A stretch of 64,000 nucleotides of DNA, from positions 62,001 through 126,000 of the forward strand of contig JAWWUD010000056.1 of NCBI GenBank assembly GCA_033964015.1, given 5' to 3'. The translations under genes were made by a program, and so were the position numbers. This DNA comes from Scolanthus callimorphus. Taxonomy: Eukaryota; Cnidaria; Anthozoa; Actiniaria; Edwardsiidae. Under the pieces are notes generated by a model, which saw nothing but the letters and a program-made list of their open reading frames with translations, was not told the DNA's origin and searched no databases. Below are positions 46,401 to 57,031 of this stretch, piece after piece (the stretch's first letter is position 1; each line of letters starts with the position of its first letter).

Positions 46401-48463
46401 TTTTACAAACAGGACGTGATGTAGAGGACGTGGTCGTGGGGTTGTGTTTTATTGGTTGATAGATTCCGCGCGCAGCCATTCGTGAGCGCACGCGTCCACG
46501 TCCTCAAGACGACGTCCTGTTTAAAATATAGATCTAGGCACTGCCTAAAAGCGGAGCTCGAATTAGTACATTGCTCTATCATCGAGGTATCGACTTTTAT
46601 AGTTTTGATGACCACACTGATGACGTCATGCCACGCTTCGCACCGCGCGGGAGCTCCGCTATAAATCTCCCTAGTATATTCTGGTACTCTTTCTGTCATA
46701 ACATCCGATGGATATGACAATGTTATGATCTGGCTGTTGCGTTCATTTAATACAGTAAGAAACTTTCAAAATATAACACCATTAGTTTGTTGTTCTATGA
46801 CTACATATTACTTAAACCAGTTTTAGACCAAAGGATGGATCGAAATTCCATGAGATTTAAACGGATTGAGTTCACTATTACCGCTACTTCATTAGCATAG
46901 ACTTAAGGGCTACGAAGCTATCTGTCAAGCCCATTTGACACATGTTCTTTAGGCGCAATTGTAATCTTTAACAGACATATATCCTGGGTTATATTGCAAG
47001 CGTTATTCGCTACCCAGTGCCGGATAAAATCAAGCATGGGGAGCCCAACGAACGGCCGTCTGATGCCGAGACAGGTAAGTGATCAAGTAGTATATCAAAC
47101 ACGAGACAGCGTGTTTTATCACGATTTCCAAACACCGAGAAGTGGGTTGGAAAAACAAGGCAAAGCCGAGTCGGTTTTAGACATAGCTTCTCAAACGTAT
47201 CATTTAATGCAGTGAAAATTAAAGGAAAAATAGAATCTCAAAAGTCTATGCAAACTAATATCGCGTATTCAAACCTCCTTCTCGCTTGTGATTTTTTTTT
47301 GCTTTAGGCTTGATGAATTCTTTTAACGAGTTTGAAAAGGAAGAATCGCGAATGAATTGGCTCGACGGACCCTTTGAAAAGAAAAATGAAGACAAGCATA
47401 TTTGGCTGATTCTTGTAGCTTTGTTGCAACCTTATAATGATTCATTCTGAGATTTCTTTACTCATCATCAGCAAGAAATTTCTCGTTCGTTGCATTTTCA
47501 GCCACCTCGGGACAAACCACCACTATGGAAGGTTCCGATGACACTGAGCTCCACCGACGGCTTTCCAGCGGGCCTAGCGGGTTAAGTGTGATGGCAAACC
47601 GCGTGTTACAAAAGCAAGAGGAAGAGAGGGTTGCCGAAGAATGGCAAATCACCGCACTTGTCATAAACAGGTACCAGGGGCGTGTTTCCACAGGGAATTT
47701 CTGCAGAAAGCCATCCATGGGAAAACCGAATTTCCGGTGGTACAGGAATGGGAAGTGTTCGAATTTCCCATGGCTATCCATGTGAATCCCGAACACTTTC
47801 CATGCTTGTTCCTTGGGAAATTTAGCAGAAATTCTGCAGAAATTCCCTGTGTTCTATGAGAATTCCCGGGAGCGAAAAGTTTGTTTTTGTTATATTTATC
47901 ATTCTGATACTACTTCTTGCCTTTTTTCACCCTAAATGTCGAGACGTTTGTAATAACGAAAAGTTATTTGACGGGACATATATTCTTGAACGTCGCCATG
48001 TTTGTTTCGGCCAAAGACCTGTCTCTTGAGCAACAGCTAGCCCATGAAAACACCGCGAGTCAGTTCTTTTTTCCATTTTAGTGCATATTTCGAAATTACG
48101 CGACGCCGAAATTTTAATGACAATAATAGTGGGTAAATTGCGAATTTATTTCACAGACAAGTGGTTCGACAACATGTTCGTTTCTTGCGTTAGAAAGTGA
48201 CTTGTTACCATGGAAACTCCCATTTGTTAATTATTCATTCAATACTTCATTCACTGAAAGTTTGATTGTCTCATAGAGGCCCTCAGGAAGGGCCCTTTCC
48301 TCGGCTAAATTGTTTCACTGATGGTATCCTATTTAACTTGTTTCTATACAGGTTGTTCCTGATTATCTATGTGATCACGGCCGTGCTGACTTTGGTAGGG
48401 ATCTTTCTCAACACTCCAGTGGTGCTGGGGCCAAAGCTAGAAGCGCCAGTCGGTGATCCGTAG
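40410..48463 (+). CDS. Nicotinic acetylcholine receptor-like Cys-loop channel subunit, ten exons, one frameshift
   Basis: Exons 40410-40455, 41657-41808, 42142-42186, 43215-43324, 43720-43956, 44414-44726, 46168-46279, 46975-47074, 47502-47670 and 48352-48463 join in phase into about 464 residues. Order: signal peptide (MGLTNVLLIVLIPLRG); pentameric ligand-binding domain (SVRPTRNF, QWNESQYGN, loop A WVPDIVLLNNAD); the Cys-loop, C-x13-C around VLSFPFDEQF; loop C without vicinal cysteines, hence non-alpha; M1; M2 (GERMVVGVTLLLALTVFLLL); M3; a short cytoplasmic loop; the pre-M4 helix EEWQITALVINR; and M4 (IFLNTPVVLG). The -1' Glu suggests a cation-selective pore; 2' is Val and 20' Thr, both unusual. 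The Cys-loop exon has one extra T at 43865-43869 that stops the frame; every other exon is intact. Such subunits form acetylcholine- or other ligand-gated pentamers at the plasma membrane. Confidence 0.85.
40484..40981. mobile_element. Foldback MITE with AGAGTACTCAA ends, in receptor intron 1
   Basis: AGAGTACTCAAGTGTGACGTCA at the left and TGACGTCAACATTTGAGTACTC at the right. Inner arms ATATGGCCAC / GGGCCATATCTCG and GCAACCGATTCGCCTCATTT / AAATGAGGCAAATCGGTTG are also inverted. Confidence 0.85.
41428..41590. mobile_element. TCTCGTACCCAGAGC-family foldback, partial
   Basis: Begins ATCTCGTACCCAGAGCCCGT and contains TAGCCAATCAGCGAAGG and GATGTCACCAGCTCCCC, matching the complete copy at 55112-55318 (inverted orientation). 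Confidence 0.6.
42222..42703. mobile_element. TAGAGCGGATTTCAGATG-family element in a receptor intron
   Basis: ATAGAGCGGATTTCAGATGA at the left and the inverse CATCTGAAATCTGCTCTAT at the right, with GGCCAACCAATCC and CCCTGATTGGTTTGC inside. A second repeat with GGAATTT / AAATTCC blocks and C runs (42370-42540) is nested. Confidence 0.75.
43865..43869 (+). other. T5 run carrying a frameshift in the Cys-loop exon
   Basis: The frame reads ...FPFDEQF and then stops at TGA. One T fewer would give TGTGAG, placing a Cys exactly 13 residues after the first Cys of the loop and continuing ELKFSSWTSS, the usual loop B region. The exon length of 237 also breaks phase with its neighbours, whereas 236 would fit. 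Options: homopolymer sequencing error, null allele or young pseudogene. Confidence 0.85.
44768..45336. mobile_element. Near-complete palindromic element, about 570 bp, in a receptor intron
   Basis: TAAACACGAGGTTCCGGTAT at the left is mirrored at the right end, and the symmetry continues through CGGTACAGAGAGATGAAGTG and ATAAAATTATTTTGCAATAA to within about 100 bp of the centre. This is the largest foldback in the window. Confidence 0.85.
45337..45585. mobile_element. Foldback element adjoining the palindrome
   Basis: CCCTGGTTAAACTACGACAC at the left and GTGTCCTGGTTTAGCCGTAG at the right, with repeated GCGCGCAACA words inside. Confidence 0.6.
46745..46955 (+). repeat. Dispersed repeat shared with 11100-11300
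   Basis: GAAACTTTCAAAATA, TTAGTTTGTTGTTCTATGAC, AAAGGATGGATCGAAATTCC and GGATTGAGTTCACTA occur in the same order at both places, with about 85-90 percent identity by eye. It ends about 20 bp before receptor exon 46975-47074. Confidence 0.8.
47689..47848. mobile_element. CCATGGGAAA foldback MITE, copy 2
   Basis: CACAGGGAATTTCTGCAGAA at the left and TTCTGCAGAAATTCCCTGTG at the right. It starts about 20 bp after the donor of receptor exon 47502-47670. Confidence 0.85.
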
Positions 48464-48604
48464 ATTACAGGAAATCCTTTTCCATTTGTTTTAAGAGAAT
48501 AATATAAGTAAGATAAATTTCCCCCTTCCACTCCGTGAATTTTTCACGGGCATCAGCTAGTATTGTTTATTCGTTAACCGAATATTTTCAATTGCTTTCT
48601 GCTT

Positions 48605-48838
48605 AAGCCTGGTGCACACTTGCGACATAACGACATAAGGAAAATATCACGCGAACAAAATTTAGTGGTTTCAAAACGTTGAAGTCCACAAAAAATAACA
48701 TAAAATTGCTTTGGTGAAGTAATCGAATGATAATCCGTGGAAAATATTGATTATTTCAGTTATTTTCCCATGCTTTTGTCGTTGCAACATAACGTCCTTA
48801 TGTCGTTATGTCGCTAGTGTGCACCGGGCTTTAGCAAT
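48605..48838. mobile_element. Foldback MITE in the receptor 3' UTR region
   Basis: AAGCCTGGTGCACACTTGCG and ACATAACGACATAAGGA are mirrored by TCCTTATGTCGTTATGT and CTAGTGTGCACCGGGCTTTA. A single arm-like word, GTTATGTCGCTAGTG, also occurs near 7621. Confidence 0.8.
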
Positions 48839-49023
48839 TACATATCTCTAGCCCTCAGAGTTGTAGATTGTATTCGCTCCGGGCGGGTACGTTTCCACTG
48901 GGTGTTTTCTCCCGAAGGGTTTTATCCCAGTTGTTTTTACGCCGGGCAATGTACTATTTTGATGTATTTCTTAGCATTTAGAGTAGGTTCACTGTAATAA
49001 TTGTAACGTATTTGATTATTAGT

Positions 49024-49029
49024 AATAAA
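49024..49029 (+). terminator. Candidate AATAAA signal downstream of the receptor gene
   Basis: AATAAA about 560 bp after the stop codon; the foldback at 48605-48838 would lie in the 3' UTR. No closer canonical signal was seen. Confidence 0.3.
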
Positions 49030-49530
49030 ATATTAATTGCACGCTGTCCACCAAGCAATCGGCAATGTCACATTCCAACCGTGTCTCCTTTTGTTCTTCT
49101 CCCGCGGTTTATGAGAAGAGTAGAAATGAAAGGCAATTTGCCTTGGTTTCAGGAAGCTAAATAGCTAAACGAACTCAGAACTATCAGTTCATTATTTTAG
49201 GACGGTCTTACGTATTAAAGGGAAGTAAAAAGTCGATATTAACTCCACCTCTTGAGGGTCGTTTCTGTTTCATTTACAGAACTCCGCGTTTGAAATTGAG
49301 AGCGACAAAAACAACAACAACAAAAACTAGTTTCGAAATTTACGTTGCTGATATTTTATTTTGCTGCCTTTATTACAAAGTCCATAGCACAAATTAACGG
49401 CATATGGTGGCTGTTAATGCAATGGCTCGTTAGCATAAAGTTAAGAGTAGTTCAGTTTAATAAGATCCTCTTGAGAGGCGAGGCTCCGCTTGGAGTTGAG
49501 TCGACATCTCCCTTCTCTTGCGTTGCTCGC

Positions 49531-49805
49531 TTACAGCTGTTTTGAGTATTCTGCAAACTCTCGCGTTCGACTTCCAATATCAAACTCTCGGGTCTAATTT
49601 GAGTCTTAGCCGACCGTTAGTTGGGCCATTTATTTAGGAAAAGATAGTAAAAGATTCTGTGTGTTGGGGTTTTTCACTAGGATGGCGAATAACTGAATTC
49701 TGTGTATTCCAAAGAGCTTCAAAGTTTGATTGACGGAAGCTAGAAAGCGGTTTGACGGTTGGAAATCGATCTCAAGAATTCGCAGAATACTCAAAACAGC
49801 TGTAA
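49531..49805. mobile_element. TTTTGAGTATTCTGC foldback MITE, copy 2
   Basis: CTTACAGCTGTTTTGAGTAT at the left with its exact inverse ATACTCAAAACAGCTGTAAG at the right; interior is parallel to 18834-19124 but inverted. Confidence 0.85.
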
Positions 49806-52090
49806 GCTGGCAATTTTTATTCTCTATATTTTATTCCCGGGTGGAATTGGCAAACATCATTCGTTTTGTTGTTGCCGTGTTTTGCGATATATTTAAGGTA
49901 CTGGGCAGGCGCGTAGCTGCCTTTAAAGCCCGTTAAGCTCAGGCTTAACAAATTTTGATGATTTTTTTAAGGACTGAGGTAAAATAACTAGTTCAAGTTT
50001 TGTAGCGATTGAGAGGCAGTTTCTAAGACGGTTGCATTGAATTGAGTCCACACAAAGCTACTTTTTACATTGTTCTTTTTTTGGTTAGCATATGCCAACA
50101 AATTTTGACAGCGGGCTTAAAGGTGAGAAATGCCTAGGTATACCCCTGCTGGGTGTTTGTGAAGTGGTTGATTGAATTGCTCTTCAAACTTCCTTCCACT
50201 TCTGTATTCGTGTAGACAAAGGAGTACATGTACTCATCGAACAGATCGAAGCCACCTGTACTTTGTTTTTTTGCACCACTATATAAAATAGTATTCTAAA
50301 AGATAAATTTAATATCGCACCTGCGTTAGCCCTTTATTTCTAATACTTGTTGTTTCAAGAAAATGGCTATACATACACGATGACTGATATTAGATTTTAG
50401 CGATCAGAATTTACAAACTTCCTTATTCATCATAACTATTAAAATTTATCATACTTTCTATACTGTTGGGAAAATTACTACGATTTCAGAGACGCTGATG
50501 ATAAACTGGCCTTAACAAAGCCGCGCACATTTTTTTTATTGAAAAAACTTTCAGTTATAGCGGAGCGATGGTGTGGAATAATCCCCCACCCCATCTGCGT
50601 TCGAAACGCTCCATGACTCTTGACGTTTAAAAGAGTAGAGGAGAAAACCCACTTTTCAAAGTCAGGCAATCCACACACGGCAAACATATAAAAACGGTGG
50701 CAATTCCAAGAACTATGTTTGTGACTTCACTGATTGTTTTAACTGTGTATAATAAAATGTGTAACTTTCGCAAAGAGTTTTAAAATCCCTTATCACCCTG
50801 CTATCAAACGCGTATTCAGAACTTCAAAATGTAAAATTTCCCACTTAGGAATAAGTTTAGGATCTTCGTAATGAAAACATTATGCACTCGCTGCTAATGT
50901 GACTTCATCGATTTTAGATTGACTTCGAGTTGAAAATCGAGAAACGCCAGGAAAAAATAAAGACGCCATTAGTGTCTTATTTAGTCAAAGTTCTATACTG
51001 TGTTTTAGCTGACACCAAAGACAGAAAAGTACATCAAAGTTCGTAAAATTTTACATTAAAATTATTTTAGCGTCCTTAAAATGTATTATTGAATTTCCTT
51101 CTTTAAAATAGACCTCTCGTGGCTTGGGCGTAATGTTTTCCCATTTCAGTTCACGTGCCATTCATTTGAATAATTTGTCTTAGTTTTGGATTCTTCCATA
51201 TCGGTGCGTAGCAGAAAAGGAAGAAAGAATACTCATGGGAATTCCACGTTATCTGAAATGGGAAAACATTACTCCCAAGCCGAGGAGATCTCTTTGTACA
51301 TGGCGCCACTAAAAATTCATTAACCACACCAGCTGCGAAAAGGCTTTGTTCTAAAGTTTATATCTATAAGGAGCGTCATATAAAAGAGGAGACTCCCATA
51401 TTTTTTGGTCGGGGATGATCGTCGGGGAGTGGCTCAAATAGATAGATGATAGATAAATGCTGCCTTTAAATTGATGTCTAAATCGTCTTCTCATCGGAGA
51501 AATCTCTCTTTCTTACACGGTTTTTAGAAGCACCATCAGGAGACAAAACAATTTGGACACTTATTTCGGCCCTAAAAGATGCTAATCTCCCTAAAATTTT
51601 ATTGAAGATCAAGATCACCCCTAAAAGAGACCAAACCCCGAGATTTTAACCCCGAAAAGATACGACGATCATCCCCGACCCAAAATATGGGAGTCACCCC
51701 GGGAGTCAAATTTATCAATTTGAATTAGCACGTTATAAAAAGACCGCGGAGTCAAATTTAACTTCGATAATTATAGTATAACATAGTCAAATTTATCTAT
51801 TAGCACGTAAGTTGACGTTGTGATAATTATATAGCATCATGAGAAGATTAGCTTGATTACAGCTAAAACCGTTTTTTCGCGCTGTGAATTCAAAATCATC
51901 CATGTCCAGGTTTTGCCAAGTGCAGTCGACTGGGTTTCGTCGCGGCAGAAAGCCTCTCGACTGCAACAGGGCAAGGACGTGATTGGCTTAGAGGGTTTGA
52001 CTGACAGAAAGAAACAAAAAAAAAAACTGAAACTTAAAGACGCGCATAACGAAACAATGGATTTTGTTGTAAAACACCTGGAAATGTTAC
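49806..52090. other. Intergenic interval with two foldback elements
   Basis: No supported exon. Elements: 51110-51297, with GTAATGTTTTCCCATTTCAG mirrored by CTGAAATGGGAAAACATTAC; and 51390-51705, with GACTCCCATATTTTTTGGTC mirrored by GACCCAAAATATGGGAGTC. A third repeat (GGAATAATCCCCCACCC) at 50574 recurs near 53840. Confidence 0.5.
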
Positions 52091-52099
52091 TATAAAAAA
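52091..52099 (+). promoter_or_regulatory. TATA box upstream of the secreted peptide gene
   Basis: ACTATAAAAAACTGC places a TATAAAAA element 99 bp before the ATG, leaving room for a start site near 52120 and a 5' UTR of about 70 nt. Confidence 0.45.
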
Positions 52100-52189
52100 C
52101 TGCAGAGGCTGGAGGAATTTTAAATTCCGCGATTTCTTCAAGTTTGAGGCATCTAACTAGTCGCTGCACATAAAATAGGATTTTTTACG

Positions 52190-53269
52190 ATGGAAATGAG
52201 ACACGTTCGCATCGCTTGTCTCATGTTTATTTTAAGTCTAAATCTTTGGCAAGAAACAGAAGGGTTCGAATCACCTTGTAAATACAATGAGCATTGCAAT
52301 CCAGGCGGCCCTTTTAAAAGACTGGTAAGTTTCATACACTTCCGCACCGTATCTCTTATAATCTTTAAAAGGTGCCACAATTTTAGGGTTATAATTTAGA
52401 TAGCTTTTAAAAAGGTATTCAAAACAGCACAGGAAATGAGCAAAATAATCGTCTAGGTTTGTTAAATAACCCTTTAACAGTGACAGATAAGTACATATTT
52501 GGTGTATGTTCGTGTATTATCGGGCAGACCAATTAAAATAAAACAAAAGAAATTCCATAGGCATCGAAAAATAAATAATTTGTTCCCCTGAACCTCTTTA
52601 TTTTTAATATATCGAATACCGTGGTCTGGCATTTGCTAAAATGGTAAGGCATTTCCTCATAAACAAGGGGTCCACTACTCAAGAGTCTCTCTAGCTTGTA
52701 CCATGTGAGAAATTATTTTGAAGAATTTTTAAATGCAAGTCACTTAGGAAAAAGCGTGTAGAGTCACTTGAATCACAGAAAATGTTGTAGTGAAATGTGA
52801 CTTATTTTCAGTAATTGTCAATTTTTTTCCACTCGACCAAGTGCACGATGTGTGCAGACTACAAACGTATCCACCCAAAGGAATAATCAACTAATCTAAA
52901 TATTGACAACAAGATGTACACACCTTTTAATTAGCTGATTTTGTCTATGATTATATGCTCCCTCTTTGGGAAGAGAAGTTTTACTTTTTGGGGGAGGGGT
53001 TTCAATTTTTTTTTGCGCATGTTTTTTTTTTCTGCAAGAGATTTGTTTTGAAGGATTGGCCTTGCTCGATTTTTTTTTTCGGGAATTGCCACCTCCCCCT
53101 CTCCCAGTTTCTAATGGTCCACCCCTAACGATTCTAAATTGTCATTATTTATTTATCGATTCAGAAACTAACTCCTGAGGAGAGACGGTCACTTGTGGAA
53201 AAGCGAAGGAGTTGGGTTAGGGATGTACCACAATGGAAGACGGAATATAGAAGCCGGTCTCGATCCTAG
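52190..53269 (+). CDS. Two-exon gene for a 79-residue secreted basic peptide or precursor
   Basis: Exon 1 (52190-52324) ends at a consensus donor CTG|GTAAGT. Exon 2 (53165-53269) begins after TTTATCGATTCAG and runs to TAG; both are in phase 0. The product starts with a signal peptide, RIACLMFILSLNLWQETEG. The mature part contains one Cys pair in SPCKYNEHCNPGGPFKR, then LTPEERRSLVEKRRSW and a basic tail ending RSRSRS. There are dibasic KR and RR sites as expected of a peptide prohormone, but no repeated amidation motif (GR/GK). I recognise no family. Alternatives are a cationic antimicrobial peptide or other small secreted ligand. A TATA box upstream and AATAAA at 53510 support a real transcript. 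A GGGTGGACCATT MITE sits in the intron about 35 bp before exon 2. Confidence 0.55.
52975..53129. mobile_element. GGGTGGACCATT MITE, copy 3 (degenerate left end)
   Basis: Right end TCTAATGGTCCACCCCTAA with GGGAATTGCCACCTCCCCC matches 37155-37381. The left end is poorly kept. It lies in the intron of the secreted peptide gene. Confidence 0.7.
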
Positions 53270-55111
53270 AAGAACACGTTTTGATAGAAGGGCAAAAATG
53301 GCGAAATGGCTCCACAAGTGCCAGTGAAGTATCGCTGCCTCATGAGCTTTTTTCAAGCTAAAGCACAACGTGATATTTATTGAATAATCGATTTCAAAAA
53401 ACGTTGATCAAAATATAGCCCCTGCTTCATATCATTGTATAATTAATTAAAACAGTTAATAAGACAAATTCCTGAAGACCAAATTAATTTTATACATTGA
53501 ATAATCTTAAATAAACGTTAATCAAAATATCTAGTCGGTATTATTGTAAATTTGTTTTTGGATTATAGTCATCTACGCTATTTTGCTGCCCGAAAAGCGT
53601 TTCGTATTCTTCTTGCACGTGACGTCACTGGCGGACGAGTTGCAAGCCAAGAATGTAACTAAAATTAACTACATTTTAACCTAAAATCGCATCACTCTTT
53701 GGTTGATATTTCAAAATAAGGATTTTAGCTAAAAATTAATGGACAAGCACCAAAATGTATCCAAAATGTATACTCAAATTTCTGGTCTGTATCCAGCCCA
53801 GCGATGGCAACTAAAGTCAACGAAGATTCCGGGCTCATATTATCCCCCACCCAATCTGCGTCCTGCTCCATACCCTTGACTTCAAAAAGAGAAGAGGGAT
53901 ACTTTTAGGTTAAAATTATGCTAGGGATGACTGCCGGGACGCCCGAATTATCACCCTAAAAATTAATTACCTGGTCAGAAAACGTTTCAAGCCTAAAATA
54001 ATACCCTAAAACAAATGTAGTGACAATAAAACTTGTGAATTACACAGTGAAACCATTATGCGCTGCATACTTGCTTGCTGCTGCTGTGAAACATCTGTTA
54101 TTATCGCAATTTGACCCGAAATTTTGATTCCCACTACTGATTCTTTTGAGACTTTTTTTGTGAAAATTACATATTTAATAGCAAGATTGCTTGCTTTGGC
54201 TGATTCGTGGTTTATTTTCCGTGGAATCCTATCTCTTTTTTGTGTATTGAGGACGAGATATCATAGGATTCCGCCAAAAATAGCACTCAAAAAGGCGATA
54301 TCGCCCTCGCCGCTCCGCGACTCGTGCGATATCGCTTTTTTCGTGCTATATTTTCTTAGCGGAATCTAGCCTCCTGATTAAGCTTTGAATAATCCTATAG
54401 AATTCCATAAGTTCAATTCTTACGCGCGCGTTGGGGGGGGGGGGGGGGGGCTAAATCCGTCCCTATTTGAAATAGCGCTTAAGGTATGGGGAAAGTTTCA
54501 AGGGGTCTTTTGTCTTAATAAATGTCAATTCGTTTCCTTTTAAGTTAGGCATGTGTCATACATAATTTAAAAGCTTTTGAAGTGTATAAAATAAACATTA
54601 TATTGTTTTTAATTATAAAACAATTGGGCCCCGTCAAGCGAAACGGTACCGTATATGGTATTTTGTGAACTGTTTTGAAAAGTTTTATAAGAGCTATAAT
54701 TTATGTATCTAAACACCGAGCATACAGTTAAAACCCACAATTCACAATTCCCCTTATAACAGCTTGATTACTACCAGAATCCGTTTCGTAGTTCGCCTTT
54801 GTTTGCCTCATTAACACCATTATCTTGCAGCTCCCAAATGAGCTCAAACGTTTGAATAACAAAACGAATATTCGAATTCGAATAGGATTCTGGTAGTAGC
54901 AGTATCAAGATATTATAAGTGGAATTGTGAATTAAGAACTTAGAATTTAAGGCTAAATTTTCCTTGTTATACACCCTTTATATAAGAACCTGTTTAGCCT
55001 AAAATTTGTAATAGGTTCTTCATTAATAAAAAAAATTAAAAAAAAGAACTTGCAACATCGATGCGGATCGATGTAGACGTGACCGCGCAAGTGCTTTAAA
55101 GGGGCTTGGAA
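53270..55111. other. Intergenic interval; foldbacks and G-run only
   Basis: AATAAA at 53510 may end the peptide gene. A foldback at about 54200-54370 has AAATAGCACTCAAAAAGGCG with inverse arms around GCGATATCGC. A G17-class run follows at 54434. CTACTACCAGAATCC ends at about 54768 and 54885 mark another small inverted element. Confidence 0.5.
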
Positions 55112-55318
55112 ACATTCTCGAACCCAGAGCTCCCCGGCTCGTCACCTCGCGGGGGAGGCTCTGGTGACAGCCATTGACGCATGCGCAAGATTTGATACAG
55201 AGGGAGAAACACCTTTCTGCGCATGCTCCAACGTTCAAAATCAGCCAATCAGCGAAGGACCTCAAATGGATGTCACCAGAGCCTCCCCTGCGAGCTGGGG
55301 AGCTCTGGGTACGAGAAT
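55112..55318. mobile_element. TCTCGTACCCAGAGC foldback MITE, complete copy
   Basis: ATTCTCGAACCCAGAGCTCC at the left and GGAGCTCTGGGTACGAGAAT at the right, with inverted GAGGCTCTGGTGACAGCCAT / GATGTCACCAGAGCCTCCCC inside and AATCAGCCAATCAGCGAAGG near the centre. Confidence 0.85.
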
Positions 55319-55784
55319 GGGCTTGGAAACAACTAGTTGCGTCATAAATATATCACAAAATTTATTTGACAGTCGTCCACTGCACAAAGCAAATTTTCTT
55401 ATATGGGGAAATTTGATTTGCCAACGAAGACTAGCAAAGTACGCCAGCCAAGAAATATATTTCGCATCTGCACGAGCAAATAAAAATTGTAATATAAAAA
55501 AGTTCCACTAATTGCCGTCCACACTGCCAAATCTAATTATTAGCAATTTTAATTAAAATGCATTCAGCTGTGAGGATATGGAAAATGTACGGAAGCTGAA
55601 TTCATTCATTGTTTTATTTTACAGTAAAATTGTTTATTATTTATCATATTCACGGGGTTTGAATGCTCGCCACTTTTTCCGCTTCAATATCAAGAAAGTG
55701 CTGTCGTTTTTATGGCAATTCCGCGCGGGTAGCCTGTGGTGTTCAAAGCGTGACTCAGGCCCCTCGGCGGGGGGTAAAAACAAA

Positions 55785-55892
55785 ATGGCGACCAAGAGAA
55801 GGATGTTTCTCGAGTATCTGCAAGTTTTGGTCAATTTTCCTGCTTTTTTCGCTAAGATACGAGGAAAAGTACTTACAGACCTTCCAAATAAG
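55785..55892 (+). CDS. Possible first coding exon of an unidentified gene
   Basis: A well-placed start (AAAATGGCGACC) opens 36 codons beginning MATKRRMFLEYLQVLVNF and ends at a consensus donor AATAAG|GTAAGG in phase 0. If unspliced, the frame stays open to about 56048. No second exon or family was recognised, so this may be a promoter-proximal exon or chance. Confidence 0.25.
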
Positions 55893-55993
55893 GTAAGGGG
55901 GAATTTCCTAATAAGGAAGTTTTGCAACGTCGGCAAAACGGCAGCTTTTGGCGAAATTTTCCCGCTTCAGTTCTCTGAGAGAGCAGGCAGTTT

Positions 55994-56144
55994 GTCATCC
56001 TCGCGCGCCAGGGTCCTTCCCTCACCTCCCCCCAGGGGACATGTGTGAGCCCAGCTGATAGTAACTTGGGTTTTTTCGTTAGTGCGCATGATCCTCTGTC
56101 CCCTGGGGGGAGGTGAGGGAAGGACCCTGGCGCGCGAGGATGAC
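55994..56144. mobile_element. 151 bp MITE with perfect 47 bp arms and 5 bp target duplication
   Basis: The left arm starts GTCATCCTCGCGCGCCAGGG and runs to 56040; its exact inverse occupies 56098-56144. AGTTT precedes the left arm and follows the right arm, consistent with a 5 bp target-site duplication. Perfect arms suggest recent insertion. Confidence 0.9.
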
Positions 56145-56373
56145 AGTTTGCCGCCAGCCTGCCTACAAGCGCGTGAAGTCACATGTGCAGAAACTTTTCA
56201 ACTTATCCAATCTTTGACGTCATTGATGGCGTAGCATAAGTCGCTCAACCAATCAGAAGCCTATAAATTTGAATGAAATAATGGAAATGATACTTTCTGT
56301 ACTGCGGCGAAAAATGGTTGTTGATTCCGTCCTTTATAATCATGCTCAAACATAGTTCTCTCAATCTCTTGGG

Positions 56374-56991
56374 TCAACGACATAACACATAAAACAGTTC
56401 CCAAAACGCAAATAGCCCAAACAGTCCATCGTACACAAGAATCACCATTCTTGAGTTACTCTTCTCGTCACCTAAATCATCCAAGCATTTGTATACTGTG
56501 CCATTCAGCGAGCAGTTAAACGTTCCTGGAAACTCGAACGGAAAAAGGCCCAGCAAAGCTCCCATCATGACAATCAGGTACAAGGTCCTAAATGTAAGCT
56601 GGTACACGCAGGGTCTATATAGCTTGGGGTCTGGGCGACGTGGATTCTCATCTTCGTGGCTGTCATGAGGTAGCTTACCAAACGCACATATCAAATATAG
56701 TCCCCAAGCCATGATCAGAACCACGCCATTGATTACCGCAAACGTGCTGAGATTGATTGGCGAGTTGTACTCTTCCGAGTATTCCTCGTAGCATTCGGCG
56801 TTCTTTCGGGTGCTGCTCGTGAACTCGCTTTTTGCCGACTTGCAGTCGAATTTGTCGTCGTCGATGCTGAATACGTAACCGGAAAGATAAACTAGCATGA
56901 TTGTCCAGAAGAGCAGAGAGATTAGAAATAACCAGCTTCCGCATCGGGTCTGTGTTTTTTGGACTTCCTTGAAGAAGACTCGCACAGTCAT
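56374..56991 (-). CDS. Intronless four-transmembrane protein, 205 residues, family unknown
   Basis: The minus-strand frame from the ATG at 56991 has a short N-terminal cytoplasmic segment (MTVRVFFKEVQKTQTRC) and four hydrophobic helices: SWLFLISLLFWTIMLVYLSG, FAVINGVVLIMAWGLYLICA, LYLIVMMGALLGLFPFEF and MVILVYDGLFGLFAFWELFY. Extracellular loop 1 has two cysteines (FDCKSA, AECYEE), and loop 2 has two (TFNCSLNGT with an N-glycosylation site, VYKCLDD). Two Cys per loop and cytoplasmic ends recall large-pore channel topology, but no signature of innexins, claudins or tetraspanins is present. The stop follows directly after TM4. The other frame downstream stays open (SLTQEIERTMFEHDYKG), so a C-terminal tail lost by frameshift is possible. 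Confidence 0.55.
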   Translation of the reverse strand: MTVRVFFKEVQKTQTRCGSWLFLISLLFWTIMLVYLSGYVFSIDDDKFDCKSAKSEFTSSTRKNAECYEEYSEEYNSPINLSTFAVINGVVLIMAWGLYLICAFGKLPHDSHEDENPRRPDPKLYRPCVYQLTFRTLYLIVMMGALLGLFPFEFPGTFNCSLNGTVYKCLDDLGDEKSNSRMVILVYDGLFGLFAFWELFYVLCR

Positions 56992-57031
56992 GTTGTATAG
57001 TGCTCCGTAATTTTATCCCCGCAAACTTCAA

